Assembly: GCF_001854325.1 (NCBI RefSeq)
Contig: NZ_CP017755.1
Location: 2,108,001-2,172,000 of the forward strand
Length of the DNA: 64,000 bases
Reading direction: 5' to 3'
Source of the DNA: Cupriavidus malaysiensis
GTDB taxonomy: Bacteria; Pseudomonadota; Gammaproteobacteria; Burkholderiales; Burkholderiaceae
Positions 1-8,261 of this stretch are shown here, piece after piece. Position numbers and translations under genes: made by a program. Numbering within the stretch: position 1 is the stretch's first letter; every line of letters begins with the position of its first letter. The notes beneath the pieces are model-generated. The model ran no database searches. It worked only from the letters and a program-made list of their open reading frames with translations, and was not told the origin of the DNA.

Positions 1-1134
1 GCTGGAAGCGAACTGCACCGCGTCTTGGTGGCCAGCGAATTTGCACGCAAAATCACGATCAGCAAGGGCCCGAAGGAGGCGGAAGAAGCCGTTGTGTGCA
101 CTTTGCTGCGGAATCTTGCGCGACTTCTTGTGGTCTTCTACTTCCCCGAGGAGTGGGTCGAGATTCAAAAGTTGTCGGCGACAGAGGGCATGGCCATCTC
201 TGCCGCATGTGAGCAGGTTCTAGGAGTCAGCCTTGAAGAACTCGGCGAAGAAGTGACGCGACGCTGGAGCTTACCCCCGGCGATCGCTCAAAGTATCCAG
301 CCCAAGCCGCTTGATGTGTCTACGCCTTTAGGCACGCATGTCGCCTGGCTTAATGCTGTGGCCACCCTCTCCAGCGACGTTGCCGAACAATTGCTGGAGC
401 GGCGAGAAGCGGATTCGATTGGCGAAATGCTCACAGAACATGCAGCTTGGCTGGGGGTCGAGGATTCGCTCATGACGGATTCCGCGCTCGACAGTGCTTC
501 GTATCTGACTCAACTGGAACAGGAAGGCATATCGACTCCGACTGCAGGTGGCCCGGTCCCATCCCAAGGAAAACCCGCGGATTCCGAGGCACGGCTGGAA
601 CGCAGTCTCGATGAAGTGGCCACAGTGGCATTGACAACACCCGCAGGTGCCTTGACCCCTCTCGTTCTTGAGTCATGGATGCACGCCATGGGCTTCGAGC
701 GGTGCTTCGGCATGTTCCTGAATTACGCGACCAAGCGCTACGAAGCAAAGCTTGGTTTTGGCGCAGATATCCCGGCCAAGCTCTCCAGACTCTCGTTCGA
801 ACAAGGCTTTTTCCCGGATGTTTTTCATTTGGCGTTGACACAAATCGCCGCCATTTTTGTAGAAGACGCTGCCAGCAGTCCTATTATCAGTCGACTGCCC
901 GAGTGGTATGTCCGGGAATTCGCGAAAACACGATCATTCATTCTGCTGCCCCTGCAGCTTCGCAATCGAGCAATCGGGCTTTTTTATGGTGATTGGGGAC
1001 AGACGCCCTGTCCGGCAGTGTCGCGCCAGGAGCTCTCCAAGATGTACAAGCTGGGTGAAATACTGATGCAGAGCTTTGAGCGGGCAGTGCCGGCTGCGCC
1101 GCCCCCCGCCTATGCACAAGGTATCGGGGCCTGA
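1..1134 (+). CDS. HDOD-domain protein with C-terminal GAF-like domain (5' truncated)
   Basis: The reading frame is open from base 1, so the true start lies outside the window; the TTG at 25 is only the first start-like codon. Residues of the visible part match the second half of an HDOD domain: a helix with LLRNLARLLVVFYFP, then the hallmark LGVSLEELGEEVTRRWSLPPAIAQSI. A spacer follows, and then a C-terminal GAF-like fold whose beta-rich end reads FILLPLQLRNRAIGLFYGDW. HDOD proteins are signalling modules related to HD hydrolases but usually lack catalytic metal ligands, and in this lineage they are often fused to a kinase or EAL domain at the N terminus. No enzymatic residue is visible here, so a regulatory role is inferred. 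Confidence 0.7.
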   Translation, partial: AGSELHRVLVASEFARKITISKGPKEAEEAVVCTLLRNLARLLVVFYFPEEWVEIQKLSATEGMAISAACEQVLGVSLEELGEEVTRRWSLPPAIAQSIQPKPLDVSTPLGTHVAWLNAVATLSSDVAEQLLERREADSIGEMLTEHAAWLGVEDSLMTDSALDSASYLTQLEQEGISTPTAGGPVPSQGKPADSEARLERSLDEVATVALTTPAGALTPLVLESWMHAMGFERCFGMFLNYATKRYEAKLGFGADIPAKLSRLSFEQGFFPDVFHLALTQIAAIFVEDAASSPIISRLPEWYVREFAKTRSFILLPLQLRNRAIGLFYGDWGQTPCPAVSRQELSKMYKLGEILMQSFERAVPAAPPPAYAQGIGA

Positions 1135-1272
1135 CGCCCGCACTCTCCCACTTTCCCACTCTCCTACCCGCGCCAACTCACCAACTGCCGAATCGTGTCC
1201 GGGTCGGTGACGGACCGACAGCGCGTCAGGACGGTCATGCGGCATCACCCCGGTTTCGGCATTCTGCACCGG

Positions 1273-1288
1273 ATGCCGATATCGGCAT
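1273..1288. promoter_or_regulatory. 16-bp perfect palindrome
   Basis: ATGCCGATATCGGCAT is a perfect palindrome without spacer, lying between the HDOD gene and a tautomerase remnant. It could be an operator for a lost regulator of the remnant. There is no experimental support. Confidence 0.35.
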
Positions 1289-1358
1289 AAGGTACACCGT
1301 CACGGCGCGGCGTCCCGTATGCCTTTTTCCAACCGCCATCTCACCAGATCATCCGCGC

Positions 1359-1697
1359 CTGGTCTATCGCGACCTGCCCTCCTTCTATGCCGGCGTGGTG
1401 TTCGAGGCCGTGCCGAAGTCCGCGTTCTATATCGGGGGCAAGCCAGCCAATGACTTCGTGCGCATTGCCGTCGATCACATCGCACGCCAGATCAACGACG
1501 ACGAGACGAAACAGAGATTCCTCGCCGCCGTTGCAAAGCAACTGGCACCGTACATCGCGGAAAGAGGCTTGCGCTGGGAAATGCACGTCGACGAGACACC
1601 CTTCAGCCTGTGGACCATCCAGGGCATTCGCCCGCCGGTACCCGGCACGCCGCAGGGTGAAACATGGCGGACGGAGAACAGGCCGTCCGCCTATTGA
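1359..1697 (+). pseudogene. Tautomerase_3-type (oxalocrotonate tautomerase-like) remnant
   Basis: The translated segment carries the C-terminal three quarters of the Tautomerase_3 family: LPSFYAGVVFEAVPKSAFYIGG, then DFVRIAVDHIARQ, HVDETPFSLWTIQG and ENRPSAY at the end. These proteins normally begin with Met-Pro, the Pro being the catalytic base. Here homology starts near base 1359, and no start codon exists that would supply the N-terminal strand and helix. The only in-frame start (GTG 1395) falls inside a conserved strand. I therefore read this as a 5'-decayed gene rather than a working enzyme. An unrecognised upstream frameshift in the assembly is the alternative. Confidence 0.6.
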
Positions 1698-1835
1698 GCC
1701 AGGACGGGGCGGACGGTGCTGGTGGCGGCCGCTGGGCGGGCATGGAATCAGGCTCCTTGATGCGCTCCTCGCAGTCGGCGCTGCCGCCAACCCTGAAATG
1801 GCTCGTGGAATCGCGCCCTGCCTCTCATCCCGGAA

Positions 1836-2213
1836 TCATCGGTTTTTTGAGATCACACCACTCATGTATTGATTTAAATCGCGCAGGTCCTTGACGCTCC
1901 AAGCGTGGGGCGGCAGCTTTACACCATTCTCCTTCAAAGTCCTGGGGATCAAGTCTCCATTTGGACGGAGGATTACCGATGATACGATCACGCCAGGATA
2001 ATCGACCAGCCGTTTCCTGAAAGCGGATGTTGTCAGATCAGGCGTAGGGGGATTGCTCTTATTTGCCAATGGCCCTGTCCCTTTGAGATCCGCGCCGTGA
2101 CACACAGCACATCTCTGCATATAGAGACTTTTCCCATTGACATTTTCCGCGAAGGATAGCGATGCCTGAATCAGCGATGAAATTCCTAGCGAAGCGATGA
2201 CTAATATTTTCAT
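1836..2213 (-). CDS. small secreted c-type cytochrome
   Basis: A 125-residue protein with a classic Sec signal (MKILVIASLGISSL..., cleavage expected near SLSFA-EN at residue 22) and one haem-attachment motif CAVCH (Cys35, Cys38, His39) followed by GADLKGTGP, typical of class I monohaem cytochromes. The distal ligand may be the Met in QYMSG near residue 117. It would work as a periplasmic electron carrier, but no oxidoreductase partner gene is adjacent, so its partner is unknown. Base composition is clearly less GC-rich than the rest of the window, with A/T-ending codons such as AAA and ATT, suggesting recent transfer. Confidence 0.8.
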   Translation of the reverse strand: MKILVIASLGISSLIQASLSFAENVNGKSLYMQRCAVCHGADLKGTGPLANKSNPPTPDLTTSAFRKRLVDYPGVIVSSVILRPNGDLIPRTLKENGVKLPPHAWSVKDLRDLNQYMSGVISKNR

Positions 2214-2561
2214 TCTTATGCAGCCGTTTTACAAATCAGGTCGAATCGATGGCAAACCCTCTAGGTGCCACTGCCACGCACCCCGCACACAGGATGCTGC
2301 AATGGCCCGACGGTAAGGCAAAGAGCATAGCCGCGCACGGACTCACGGCGCGAGCGTGATCTTCCCAGTGAGATCCGCCATGCGCGGTGACAGCCCCCTT
2401 CGATCAGAACGCAGGCATTGCGTCCTGATACGCCATGGTTCCCTGCATCAGGCGCCACCGGTAGATTGCGTGCGGATTCCCTTGCAGGTACTGCCATCAC
2501 GCACGCGAGCGTGCGCGAAGCTCCGTGATGCCGTGCCTGATCTCGGGTTGCCCGCCTGCTG
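2214..2561. other. 348-bp gap without a convincing gene
   Basis: This lies between the cytochrome promoter side and the 3' end of the small SOS-box gene. Open frames on both strands lack start signals and recognisable protein sequence. I see no RNA gene or strong hairpin with a U-tract. Confidence 0.5.
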
Positions 2562-2990
2562 TCAGGCCATTTCACTGGCAGCTTCGCCAGCCAGCGCGAC
2601 TTCCGTCGCGTCGGTCGCGGTGCTTTGCGCGATCGCGTGGTCGACTTCCGAAACCATGTCGCCCAGACCGATGACAACCGTGATATTCGGCGTCCAGTTC
2701 TTGCGGTCGGTGCTGGCCTCGGCAAACGTGGTCACCGTTGCCGTGTAGCCCTGGGCCCGTAGGTCAGAGGCCAGCCGCTGCGCGCGCGGCTCCAGCGCTG
2801 CCTGGGGGTTGTCTTCGTCGATATCGAGTACCAGCCTGGTCTCGAATTCTTCCTTGCCCTTCTGGATTGCCGTCTGCATTGCCTTGAGCTGCTTGTTCGC
2901 GAGCGCGACGAGCTTGCTGTACCTGGATTCTTCCTGGCTGGCGCGCAGTGCCTTGGCAGCGTTGATGATTTCGGTGCGATCCACGAACAT
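2562..2990 (-). CDS. hypothetical protein, probably SOS-regulated
   Basis: 142 residues beginning MFVDRTEIINAAKALRAS. I chose ATG 2990 because a purine-rich AAGG lies about 7 nt upstream. The longer open frame back to 3197 would run through the LexA-like box. The protein has a charged alpha-helical N-terminal half (residues 1-55, rich in Lys/Glu/Gln) and an alpha/beta second half ending in a hydrophobic strand NITVVIGLGDM. There is no signal peptide or membrane segment. I do not recognise the family. A near-consensus LexA box sits 85 bp upstream, with no other gene between, so it is likely expressed during DNA damage. A role in SOS physiology is inference from that box only. Confidence 0.65.
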   Translation of the reverse strand: MFVDRTEIINAAKALRASQEESRYSKLVALANKQLKAMQTAIQKGKEEFETRLVLDIDEDNPQAALEPRAQRLASDLRAQGYTATVTTFAEASTDRKNWTPNITVVIGLGDMVSEVDHAIAQSTATDATEVALAGEAASEMA

Positions 2991-3074
2991 GATGGCCTTT
3001 CGAGGTGAGGGAGAGAAAGCGCACGCGCCGCGCGGGCTTGGCTTCAGGAGCCAGCTTTTGCAGGGTGCGACGAT

Positions 3075-3094
3075 AACTGTATAAATATACAGTA
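3075..3094. promoter_or_regulatory. LexA (SOS) box
   Basis: AACTGTATAAATATACAGTA matches the CTGT-N8-ACAG LexA operator of Beta- and Gammaproteobacteria with an A/T core. The E. coli consensus is TACTGTATATATATACAGTA. It lies 85 bp upstream of the start at 2990 and is embedded in an A/T-rich island that can serve as a -10 region on the minus strand. Confidence 0.8.
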
Positions 3095-3262
3095 CCCGCC
3101 GGCTAACCGGCAAGGGATGGTGCTGTGGAAGGTCACCTTGAGGGGAGCCGACTGGTGCCTTCCGACCCATCTCTGCCATCGGCAAAGCCCGTACCAACGT
3201 CTACAGTTCATCTCAAAACAGCCACCTAAACTGCCACCTAAACTCTCGCTGACGCGTTTTCT

Positions 3263-3970
3263 CTAGCGTAAGAGTTCCACAATCACGACATCTGTGTCGT
3301 CTTGCGCTCTCAACATGAGCCACGTTTCACCCCGAATGGCAATGCCATCGCGTCGCGTCAGCCTGATCGGCCCTACGTCCAGTCGCCCATGATCTGCGAC
3401 CAAATAAGCAGAACCAGGCATCGGCAAAACGTACTGCATCGCCGTGCCTTCACGCAGCGTCGCGATACGCACGCGCGCGTCGGCGTGAATGGGCAAGGCG
3501 CCGGCGCGGACATCCTCCGGGTCCCCGCTCGCCAGCGTAACGAATCGGCCCTCGCGACATCCGAGCGAACAGGCTCGCGTCGAGCAGCGCGGCGTACTGG
3601 CCGGTGTGCGCGGGCGCAGCCAGATCTGGAACTGCCGTGCGGGTAGATTCTCCTCGTTGCGCTCGGCGCGATGGAGCGCCGCTCCGGCACTCATCACATG
3701 GATGGAATTAGCGACCAGACGCGTGCGATTGCCCGCGTCGTCTTCGTGCGTGATTGCGCCCGAACGCACCCACGTGACGATCTCGACGTCGCGGTGAGCC
3801 TGCAGGCCGAGGTCCGAGTGCGGCGCGAATTCAACGTCGTTCCACCCGTGGAGCGGACCGAGTTGTCCCTGGTCGGCGCGCCCGGATCCGCCCACGCTGA
3901 AATGCTGGCGCGTGTCGACACAGCCGCGCCGGACTGTGGCAAGTGCAAGAAAAGGCCGATGTTCAGTCAT
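3263..3970 (-). CDS. pirin family (YhaK-like) bicupin
   Basis: A 235-residue pirin-like protein. The N-terminal cupin has HGWNDVEFAPHSDLGLQAHRDVEIVTWVRSG with the metal-binding His pair and Glu-rich strand. The segment THEDDAGNRTRLVAN...VMSAGAALHRAERN gives the remaining cupin motif, and a second, degenerate cupin occupies residues 130-235 (EGRFVTLASGDP...ETWLMLRAQDDTDVVIVELL). Relatives are stress-responsive or quercetinase-like metalloproteins, but substrate is usually unknown. The expected conserved His of the GxxHSE motif in many pirins is replaced (AALHRAE), so enzymatic activity is uncertain. It is followed at a short distance by an SDR gene on the same strand, which could be co-transcribed from 4819. 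Confidence 0.8.
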   Translation of the reverse strand: MTEHRPFLALATVRRGCVDTRQHFSVGGSGRADQGQLGPLHGWNDVEFAPHSDLGLQAHRDVEIVTWVRSGAITHEDDAGNRTRLVANSIHVMSAGAALHRAERNEENLPARQFQIWLRPRTPASTPRCSTRACSLGCREGRFVTLASGDPEDVRAGALPIHADARVRIATLREGTAMQYVLPMPGSAYLVADHGRLDVGPIRLTRRDGIAIRGETWLMLRAQDDTDVVIVELLR

Positions 3971-4054
3971 GACGGAGCTCGGTTCGAGTACGCTGGGTGC
4001 GGATTACGATGGTCAAATACCGCGTCCACCGCACCCCACGCACCCTGGCCACGC

Positions 4055-4819
4055 TCAGATCTGCTGCTGGCCGCCGTCGACAAACAATTCGATGCCGTTG
4101 ACGAAGCTCGCATCGTCCGAGGCCAGGAACAACGCCGCGCTTGCGATCTCGCCGGGATCGCCGAGGCGCCCCATCGGGATCTGGGCCGCCAGATAATCGG
4201 CAAGCCCCTGGCGCTGGGCAGCATCGTCACCGGCAAGATCGAGCAGGCCGGGCGTGCGGGTCGCACCCGGGCTGATCGTGTTCACGCGGATCTGGCGGTC
4301 CTTGAGATCCAGGATCCAATTACGCGCGAAAGCGCGTACCGCAGCCTTCGAAGCCGAGTACACGCTGAATGCCGCCGTGCCCGCGCTGCCGGCCGTCGAT
4401 CCTGTGAGAATCACCGATGCCCCCTTGGCGAGCAACGGTAGCGCTTTTTGCACCGTGAACAGCACGCCCTTCACGTTGCGATTGAAGGTGTCATCGAAAT
4501 GTTCTTCGGTGATGCTGCCGAACGACAGCATCGAGCCGCCGCCGGCGTTCGCGAACAGTACATCCAGACGGCCCTGTTCTTCCTTGATTTGCGCATACAG
4601 CGCGTCGAGTTCGCCCAGCTTCGTGGAATCGACACGCACGCCGGTGGCTTTGCCGCCGGCTTCGTGGATGCTTTTCACTGCGGCATCGAGTTCGGCCTGA
4701 CGGCGGCCCGTGAGATAGACGTGTGCCCCTTCGGCTGCAAAGCGCTGGGCGGTGGCGAGGCCGATGCCGCTGCTTGCGCCGGTGACGAGTGCGATCTTGT
4801 TGTCGAGTTTGCGTGCCAT
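4055..4819 (-). CDS. SDR family NAD(P)-dependent oxidoreductase
   Basis: 254 residues, the standard length of a classical short-chain dehydrogenase. The cofactor motif is TGASSGIG (13-20), NAG at 91-93, and the catalytic set is Ser141, Tyr154 and Lys158 (VYSASK). The C terminus ends in [15 protein letters not shown] 4819 is preceded by AAAGGAG at good spacing. Arg39-Arg40 after strand 2 suggests NADPH preference. Substrate cannot be read from sequence. The divergent LysR gene at 4973 probably regulates it, a very common arrangement for this SDR group in Burkholderiales. The pirin gene follows downstream. Confidence 0.88.
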   Translation of the reverse strand: MARKLDNKIALVTGASSGIGLATAQRFAAEGAHVYLTGRRQAELDAAVKSIHEAGGKATGVRVDSTKLGELDALYAQIKEEQGRLDVLFANAGGGSMLSFGSITEEHFDDTFNRNVKGVLFTVQKALPLLAKGASVILTGSTAGSAGTAAFSVYSASKAAVRAFARNWILDLKDRQIRVNTISPGATRTPGLLDLAGDDAAQRQGLADYLAAQIPMGRLGDPGEIASAALFLASDDASFVNGIELFVDGGQQQI

Positions 4820-4933
4820 GGTATTGCTCCTTTCGTTCAGGCCAGTGTTTGCGTTGGTGTTGGGGTGTTGGGGTGTTGCGTGCTGCGATGTGAGGAGAAT
4901 ATCGACGGCCCGATCTTTTCGAAATAGAATTGA

Positions 4934-4952
4934 TTGCAATCCAACGTTGCAA
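4934..4952. promoter_or_regulatory. candidate LysR operator between SDR and LysR genes
   Basis: TTGCAA-N7-TTGCAA in the divergent promoter region. Each half is itself palindromic and the whole is a dyad with a T-N11-A core, as expected of LysR-type sites. It lies directly upstream of the regulator start at 4973. Confidence 0.45.
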
Positions 4953-4972
4953 AAATGAAAAGATGAGGAAAA

Positions 4973-5890
4973 ATGGCGAAGCTGCCTGATTTCGAAGGAC
5001 TCGCGATGTTCGCGAAGGTCGCCGAGGAGGGATCGTTCGCGGCTGCGGCGCGCGCGATGGGCGTGTCGGTGGCGACGGTCTCGCGCGCTGTGGCCCGTCT
5101 GGAAGACCGGCTGGGCGCGCGGCTTTTCAACCGCACGTCGCGCCAACTGTCGCTCACCGAGTTTGGCCGGACGATCTGCGAGAAGGCCGGCGAGATCTAT
5201 CGCCAGGCAGAGGAGGCGGAAAGCGCCGCGCGCGAGATGTCGGTGCAGCCGCGCGGCCTGGTGCGCGTCGCCGTGCCGATGTCGTTCGGGCTGCGCTGGG
5301 TCGCGCCGCTCCTGCCGGGCTTCTTTCGCAGGTATCCGGAGGTGTCGATCGACCTCCATCTATCCGATGCGTCGGTCGACCTGGTTGCCGATGGCTTTGA
5401 CGCCGCGCTGCGCATTGCTGCGTTGCCGGATTCGTCGCTGGTGGCGCGGCGGCTGTGCGCGGTGACGCAATTCGTGGTGGCGTCGCCGGAATATCTACGG
5501 CGTGAAGGACGGCCCACGCATCCGCGCGAACTGATAGACCGGCCATGTCTCTCGTACGCATATCGCGCGCGTAGCGATGTGTGGCGCTTCACGAACGACG
5601 CGGGCGACGAGGAACCGGTGATGCCGACCGGCCCGCTGCGCGTGACAAATTCCGATGCACTGTTGCCCACGCTGCTCGAGGGCGTTGCGATCGCGGAACT
5701 GCCCGAGTTCATCGCGGGCGAATATCTGGCCGACGGCCGTCTTGAGGCGATTCTCACCGACTGGTCGCTGACGAAAGGCGGTCTTTACTTCGTCACGCCC
5801 TCGGCGCGCGCGCGGCCCGCGAAAGTCGCGGTGCTGTCGGATTACTTTGCCGAACACCTTTCCGAGCCAACATGGCGATGGCCCAAATGA
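4973..5890 (+). CDS. LysR family transcriptional regulator
   Basis: 305 residues with an N-terminal winged helix-turn-helix (residues 5-65: [51 protein letters not shown]) and a periplasmic-binding-like effector domain (about 95-300). The ATG is preceded by GAGGAAAA. It is divergent from the SDR gene at 4819 with 153 bp between them containing a dyad, so it most likely controls that operon and itself. The effector is unknown. Confidence 0.9.
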   Translation: MAKLPDFEGLAMFAKVAEEGSFAAAARAMGVSVATVSRAVARLEDRLGARLFNRTSRQLSLTEFGRTICEKAGEIYRQAEEAESAAREMSVQPRGLVRVAVPMSFGLRWVAPLLPGFFRRYPEVSIDLHLSDASVDLVADGFDAALRIAALPDSSLVARRLCAVTQFVVASPEYLRREGRPTHPRELIDRPCLSYAYRARSDVWRFTNDAGDEEPVMPTGPLRVTNSDALLPTLLEGVAIAELPEFIAGEYLADGRLEAILTDWSLTKGGLYFVTPSARARPAKVAVLSDYFAEHLSEPTWRWPK

Positions 5891-5961
5891 TGCAGCGGCG
5901 CAGTGGATCAGCCGGCGTTCATCATTGCATTTATGAAATGATGAATCTCAAACAATTCCAT

Positions 5962-5997
5962 TTCGCGAATAAGTTCGCGAATAAGTTCACGAATATG
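5962..5997 (+). repeat. three tandem 12-bp direct repeats
   Basis: TTCGCGAATAAG occurs twice perfectly (5962-5973, 5974-5985) and a third copy, TTCACGAATATG, follows at 5986-5997. Each perfect unit contains the palindrome TTCGCGAA. The array lies about 90 bp upstream of the strong RBS and start at 6087, so it may be an iterated operator. Confidence 0.6.
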
Positions 5998-6086
5998 GTC
6001 GGATCCGCATAGATCCGTATTCTCCTTTCCACCGGTTGCACGACCTCATGTCGCAAGCCACTCAGGCAAAAGGAAGGAGAATCACA

Positions 6087-6344
6087 ATGAACACGCAAGC
6101 CACCCCGAATACGCCTGGTATCGCCACAGCCGCCTTCCTCAATGCGCTGAACAGCTATTTCCACTTCGATCCGAGATTTTCCAACCCGGCTTTCTTCAGG
6201 TCTTCCGGAGCCATCACAACGCGAAACTCGCAGTCAGCGTTGAACATTAGAAACCACGGCTCTACGAGTGCAGGAATCAGCGACGGCTCATCGAGGTTGA
6301 CGACCAGGATGGCTCCGCGTGCTCCGTTTTGCTCGGTGAAATAG
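6087..6344 (+). pseudogene. 5' fragment of an unidentified gene
   Basis: ATG 6087 has one of the strongest ribosome binding sites in the window (AAGGAAGGAGAATCACA before ATG). The first 20-25 residues, MNTQATPNTPGIATAAFLNA, look like a genuine N terminus. From about base 6150 the frame runs antisense through the 3' end of the convergent gene at 6155-6460 and ends at 6344. I read this as a gene start cut off at a deletion or insertion junction near 6150. The family is not recognised; the N terminus resembles that of some alpha/beta hydrolases, but this is weak. Confidence 0.4.
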
Positions 6345-6460
6345 GCGGCTTCCGGCTTTGTTTCTTCTAGTATTCTCGCCATCACTTCTCCGATGGTGCC
6401 TTCGCGCACAAAAGCATTAAATGGCTCGTGGGGAATTCGTATGTTGAGAAGCATGCGCAT
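6155..6460 (-). CDS. conserved hypothetical protein, about 100 aa
   Basis: 101 residues starting MRMLLNIRIPHEPFNAFVRE. ATG 6460 is preferred over ATG 6466 because GGAAG then sits 6 nt upstream. The sequence has alternating strands and helices typical of a ferredoxin-like alpha/beta fold: KPEAAYFTEQNGARGAILVVNLDEP then EPWFLMFNADCEFRVVMAPEDL. Homologues are common small proteins of unknown function, sometimes labelled pantothenate synthetase-like without evidence. No catalytic motif is visible. It is isolated, with a truncated gene downstream in opposite orientation. Confidence 0.65.
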   Translation of the reverse strand: MRMLLNIRIPHEPFNAFVREGTIGEVMARILEETKPEAAYFTEQNGARGAILVVNLDEPSLIPALVEPWFLMFNADCEFRVVMAPEDLKKAGLENLGSKWK

Positions 6461-6838
6461 GATCATCTTCCTTGCTTGCTTGAGGCCCTCAATGGGCTCT
6501 TCAAGCATAAGGGTTCCCCGACGTTGTTTTAGTGGGCCAGGCAACACAAGGCTAGACTCCTCGCTCATTCGTGCGGAACAGTACTGAGCTTCTAAAACCA
6601 GGGAACTGACGCGGGCGATAGACAGCGGCCGACGTCTGCCGTTTGTCGCGAACTGACGCTTGACTGTCAGCCCACGCTCGCCGGCGAACGCCGCAGTTGG
6701 TTGGTCGCGGTCGGATACCAGCCGTGAAACGGCGACCGTCTCTGGCCGACCCGTCCCGGCCGTTGGACAAGCCGCAGCAAGCGGCGGCTCCCCGACCGCC
6801 AGCGGCTGCCGGCTGGTCATAGAGCAGATATCGAATTT
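6461..6838. other. 378-bp gap without a recognisable gene
   Basis: This separates the small conserved gene from the MocR regulator. The minus frame stays open to 6820 but gives low-complexity sequence with no start signal or family likeness. No RNA gene or mobile element was recognised. Confidence 0.5.
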
Positions 6839-8170
6839 TCAGTAAGACAACGCCGCAACGGTCTTTGCGACCGTCTGCAGCGACTGCCGCAGCGCTTCCC
6901 GCGACACCGAAGCCAGCGCGAGGCGTATGGCGTGTGGTACATGCTTTGAAGTCGAGTAGGGATGTGCAGGGGAAACCAAGACCTGCTCGCGTATCAATGC
7001 TTTGCAAAGCGCGTCGGCACGCACCTCTTCGGGCATGGGTAGCCACGCGAAGTATGAGGCTGGATGACGCAGAGGTTTTAAATGTCCAAGGATCTCCGTG
7101 ACCAGGGCTTGCCGTCGACAAGCATCAACGCGCTTCTCTGCTTCCAGCCGGGCTACGGTGCCGTCCTCGATCCAGCCGCAAGCAATTGCCGTCATCATGG
7201 CGGGAGTTTGCCAGGTCGTTGCGCGGATCGTGCGTTCCAGAGAGGGAATCCACTGCAGCGGCGCGTGAATCATTCCTACCCGCAGTCCCGCGGCAACGCT
7301 CTTGGAGAGGCCTGACACATAAACAGTGAGCTCAGGTGCAAGCGCGGCAAGAGGCGGCGGCGAACTATCCTCGAGGAATGCGTATGCGCCATCCTCGATG
7401 AGCATCAGCCCATGTTTTCTGGCGATCGCAACCAACTCACGTCTTCTCTGCGCGGCAATGACCCATCCAAGCGGGTTATGCAGCGTGGGCATGGTGTAGA
7501 ACGCTCGTACTCTACGACGTTTGCACAACTGCGCCAGGGCATCGAGATCGGTACCCCGGCCAGCCGCGGGAACGGCCACTAATTCGATGCGGCAGGTCTC
7601 GGCCGCGAGCTTGAAACCTGGATAGGTCAGCGCGTCTGCCGCGACGACATCGCCGGGCTCGAGCAACGCCATACTCGTCACGCTCAGACCGTGCTGCGCG
7701 CCACTGACGAGTACAGTGTTTTCCATCGAAGCCGAGATGCCGCGACTGCTTAGGTGCTCCGCCATGATTCTCCGCTCATGGGCACGGCCGCCGTGCGGTT
7801 GATAGCGCAGGAGCGCTTCAACATCGCCCACACTCGCGAGCTGGCGCAATGCCGCCCTCAGCAGTTCCGTCTGACCCGGTACCGATGGACTATTGAAACT
7901 AAGGTCGATGGTCGGAGCACTCCAAGCGGGTAGATCCACGCCGTGGCCGCGCGGGAGCGCTTCCTTCACAAACGTCCCGCGGCCTACCTCGCCGCTCACC
8001 AACCCCATCGACTCCAGCTCGGCGTAGACGCGTGTAGCTGTGACCAGTGCAAGTCCTTCGCGCGCGGCCAGCTTGCGATGGGTGGGCAACTGAGTGCCGG
8101 GCCGCAGGCGTCCCTCGCGGATATCGGCTGCCAGCCGGTCGACTATCTCCTTGTAGCGAAGCTTAGGCAT
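6839..8170 (-). CDS. MocR-type GntR regulator with aminotransferase domain
   Basis: 443 residues. The N-terminal GntR winged helix (1-70: IVDRLAADIREGRLRPGTQLPTHRKLAAREGLALVTATRVYAELESMGLV) is fused to a fold-type I aminotransferase domain (about 90-440) with the PLP lysine in VSGLSKSVAAGLRVG. Other cofactor residues are TLHNPLG, EDGAYAF and the Arg near the C terminus. MocR proteins use PLP as a sensor rather than for catalysis. ATG 8170 was chosen because upstream sequence in frame is the divergent promoter. It faces the TauE/SafE gene at 8262, 91 bp away, and is likely its regulator. Confidence 0.9.
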   Translation of the reverse strand: MPKLRYKEIVDRLAADIREGRLRPGTQLPTHRKLAAREGLALVTATRVYAELESMGLVSGEVGRGTFVKEALPRGHGVDLPAWSAPTIDLSFNSPSVPGQTELLRAALRQLASVGDVEALLRYQPHGGRAHERRIMAEHLSSRGISASMENTVLVSGAQHGLSVTSMALLEPGDVVAADALTYPGFKLAAETCRIELVAVPAAGRGTDLDALAQLCKRRRVRAFYTMPTLHNPLGWVIAAQRRRELVAIARKHGLMLIEDGAYAFLEDSSPPPLAALAPELTVYVSGLSKSVAAGLRVGMIHAPLQWIPSLERTIRATTWQTPAMMTAIACGWIEDGTVARLEAEKRVDACRRQALVTEILGHLKPLRHPASYFAWLPMPEEVRADALCKALIREQVLVSPAHPYSTSKHVPHAIRLALASVSREALRQSLQTVAKTVAALSY

Positions 8171-8261
8171 CGGGCAATGTTTGCATGACAATTTTTTGGA
8201 TGTATTGATTATCAGCGCTACGCTCCGCCCAACAACGTCCGCACGTGTGGGAAAACACATC

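Noticed and set aside
1134..1300. Short minus-strand frame ending TDPDTIRQLVSWRG
   Set aside because: It could be a gene scrap, but at 24 codons there is no basis to name it.
2261..2725. 154-codon minus frame downstream of the SOS-box gene
   Set aside because: It overlaps the SOS-box gene in a different frame, with no RBS and no recognisable protein sequence.
3540..3620. Apparent compensated double frameshift in the pirin gene (block RTPASTPRCSTRACSLGC)
   Set aside because: In the alternative frame the block looks plausible (HTGQYAALLDASLF). But the annotated frame gives TPR..TRA......REGRFVTLASG, which matches the usual pirin sequence at that place, so no shift is needed.
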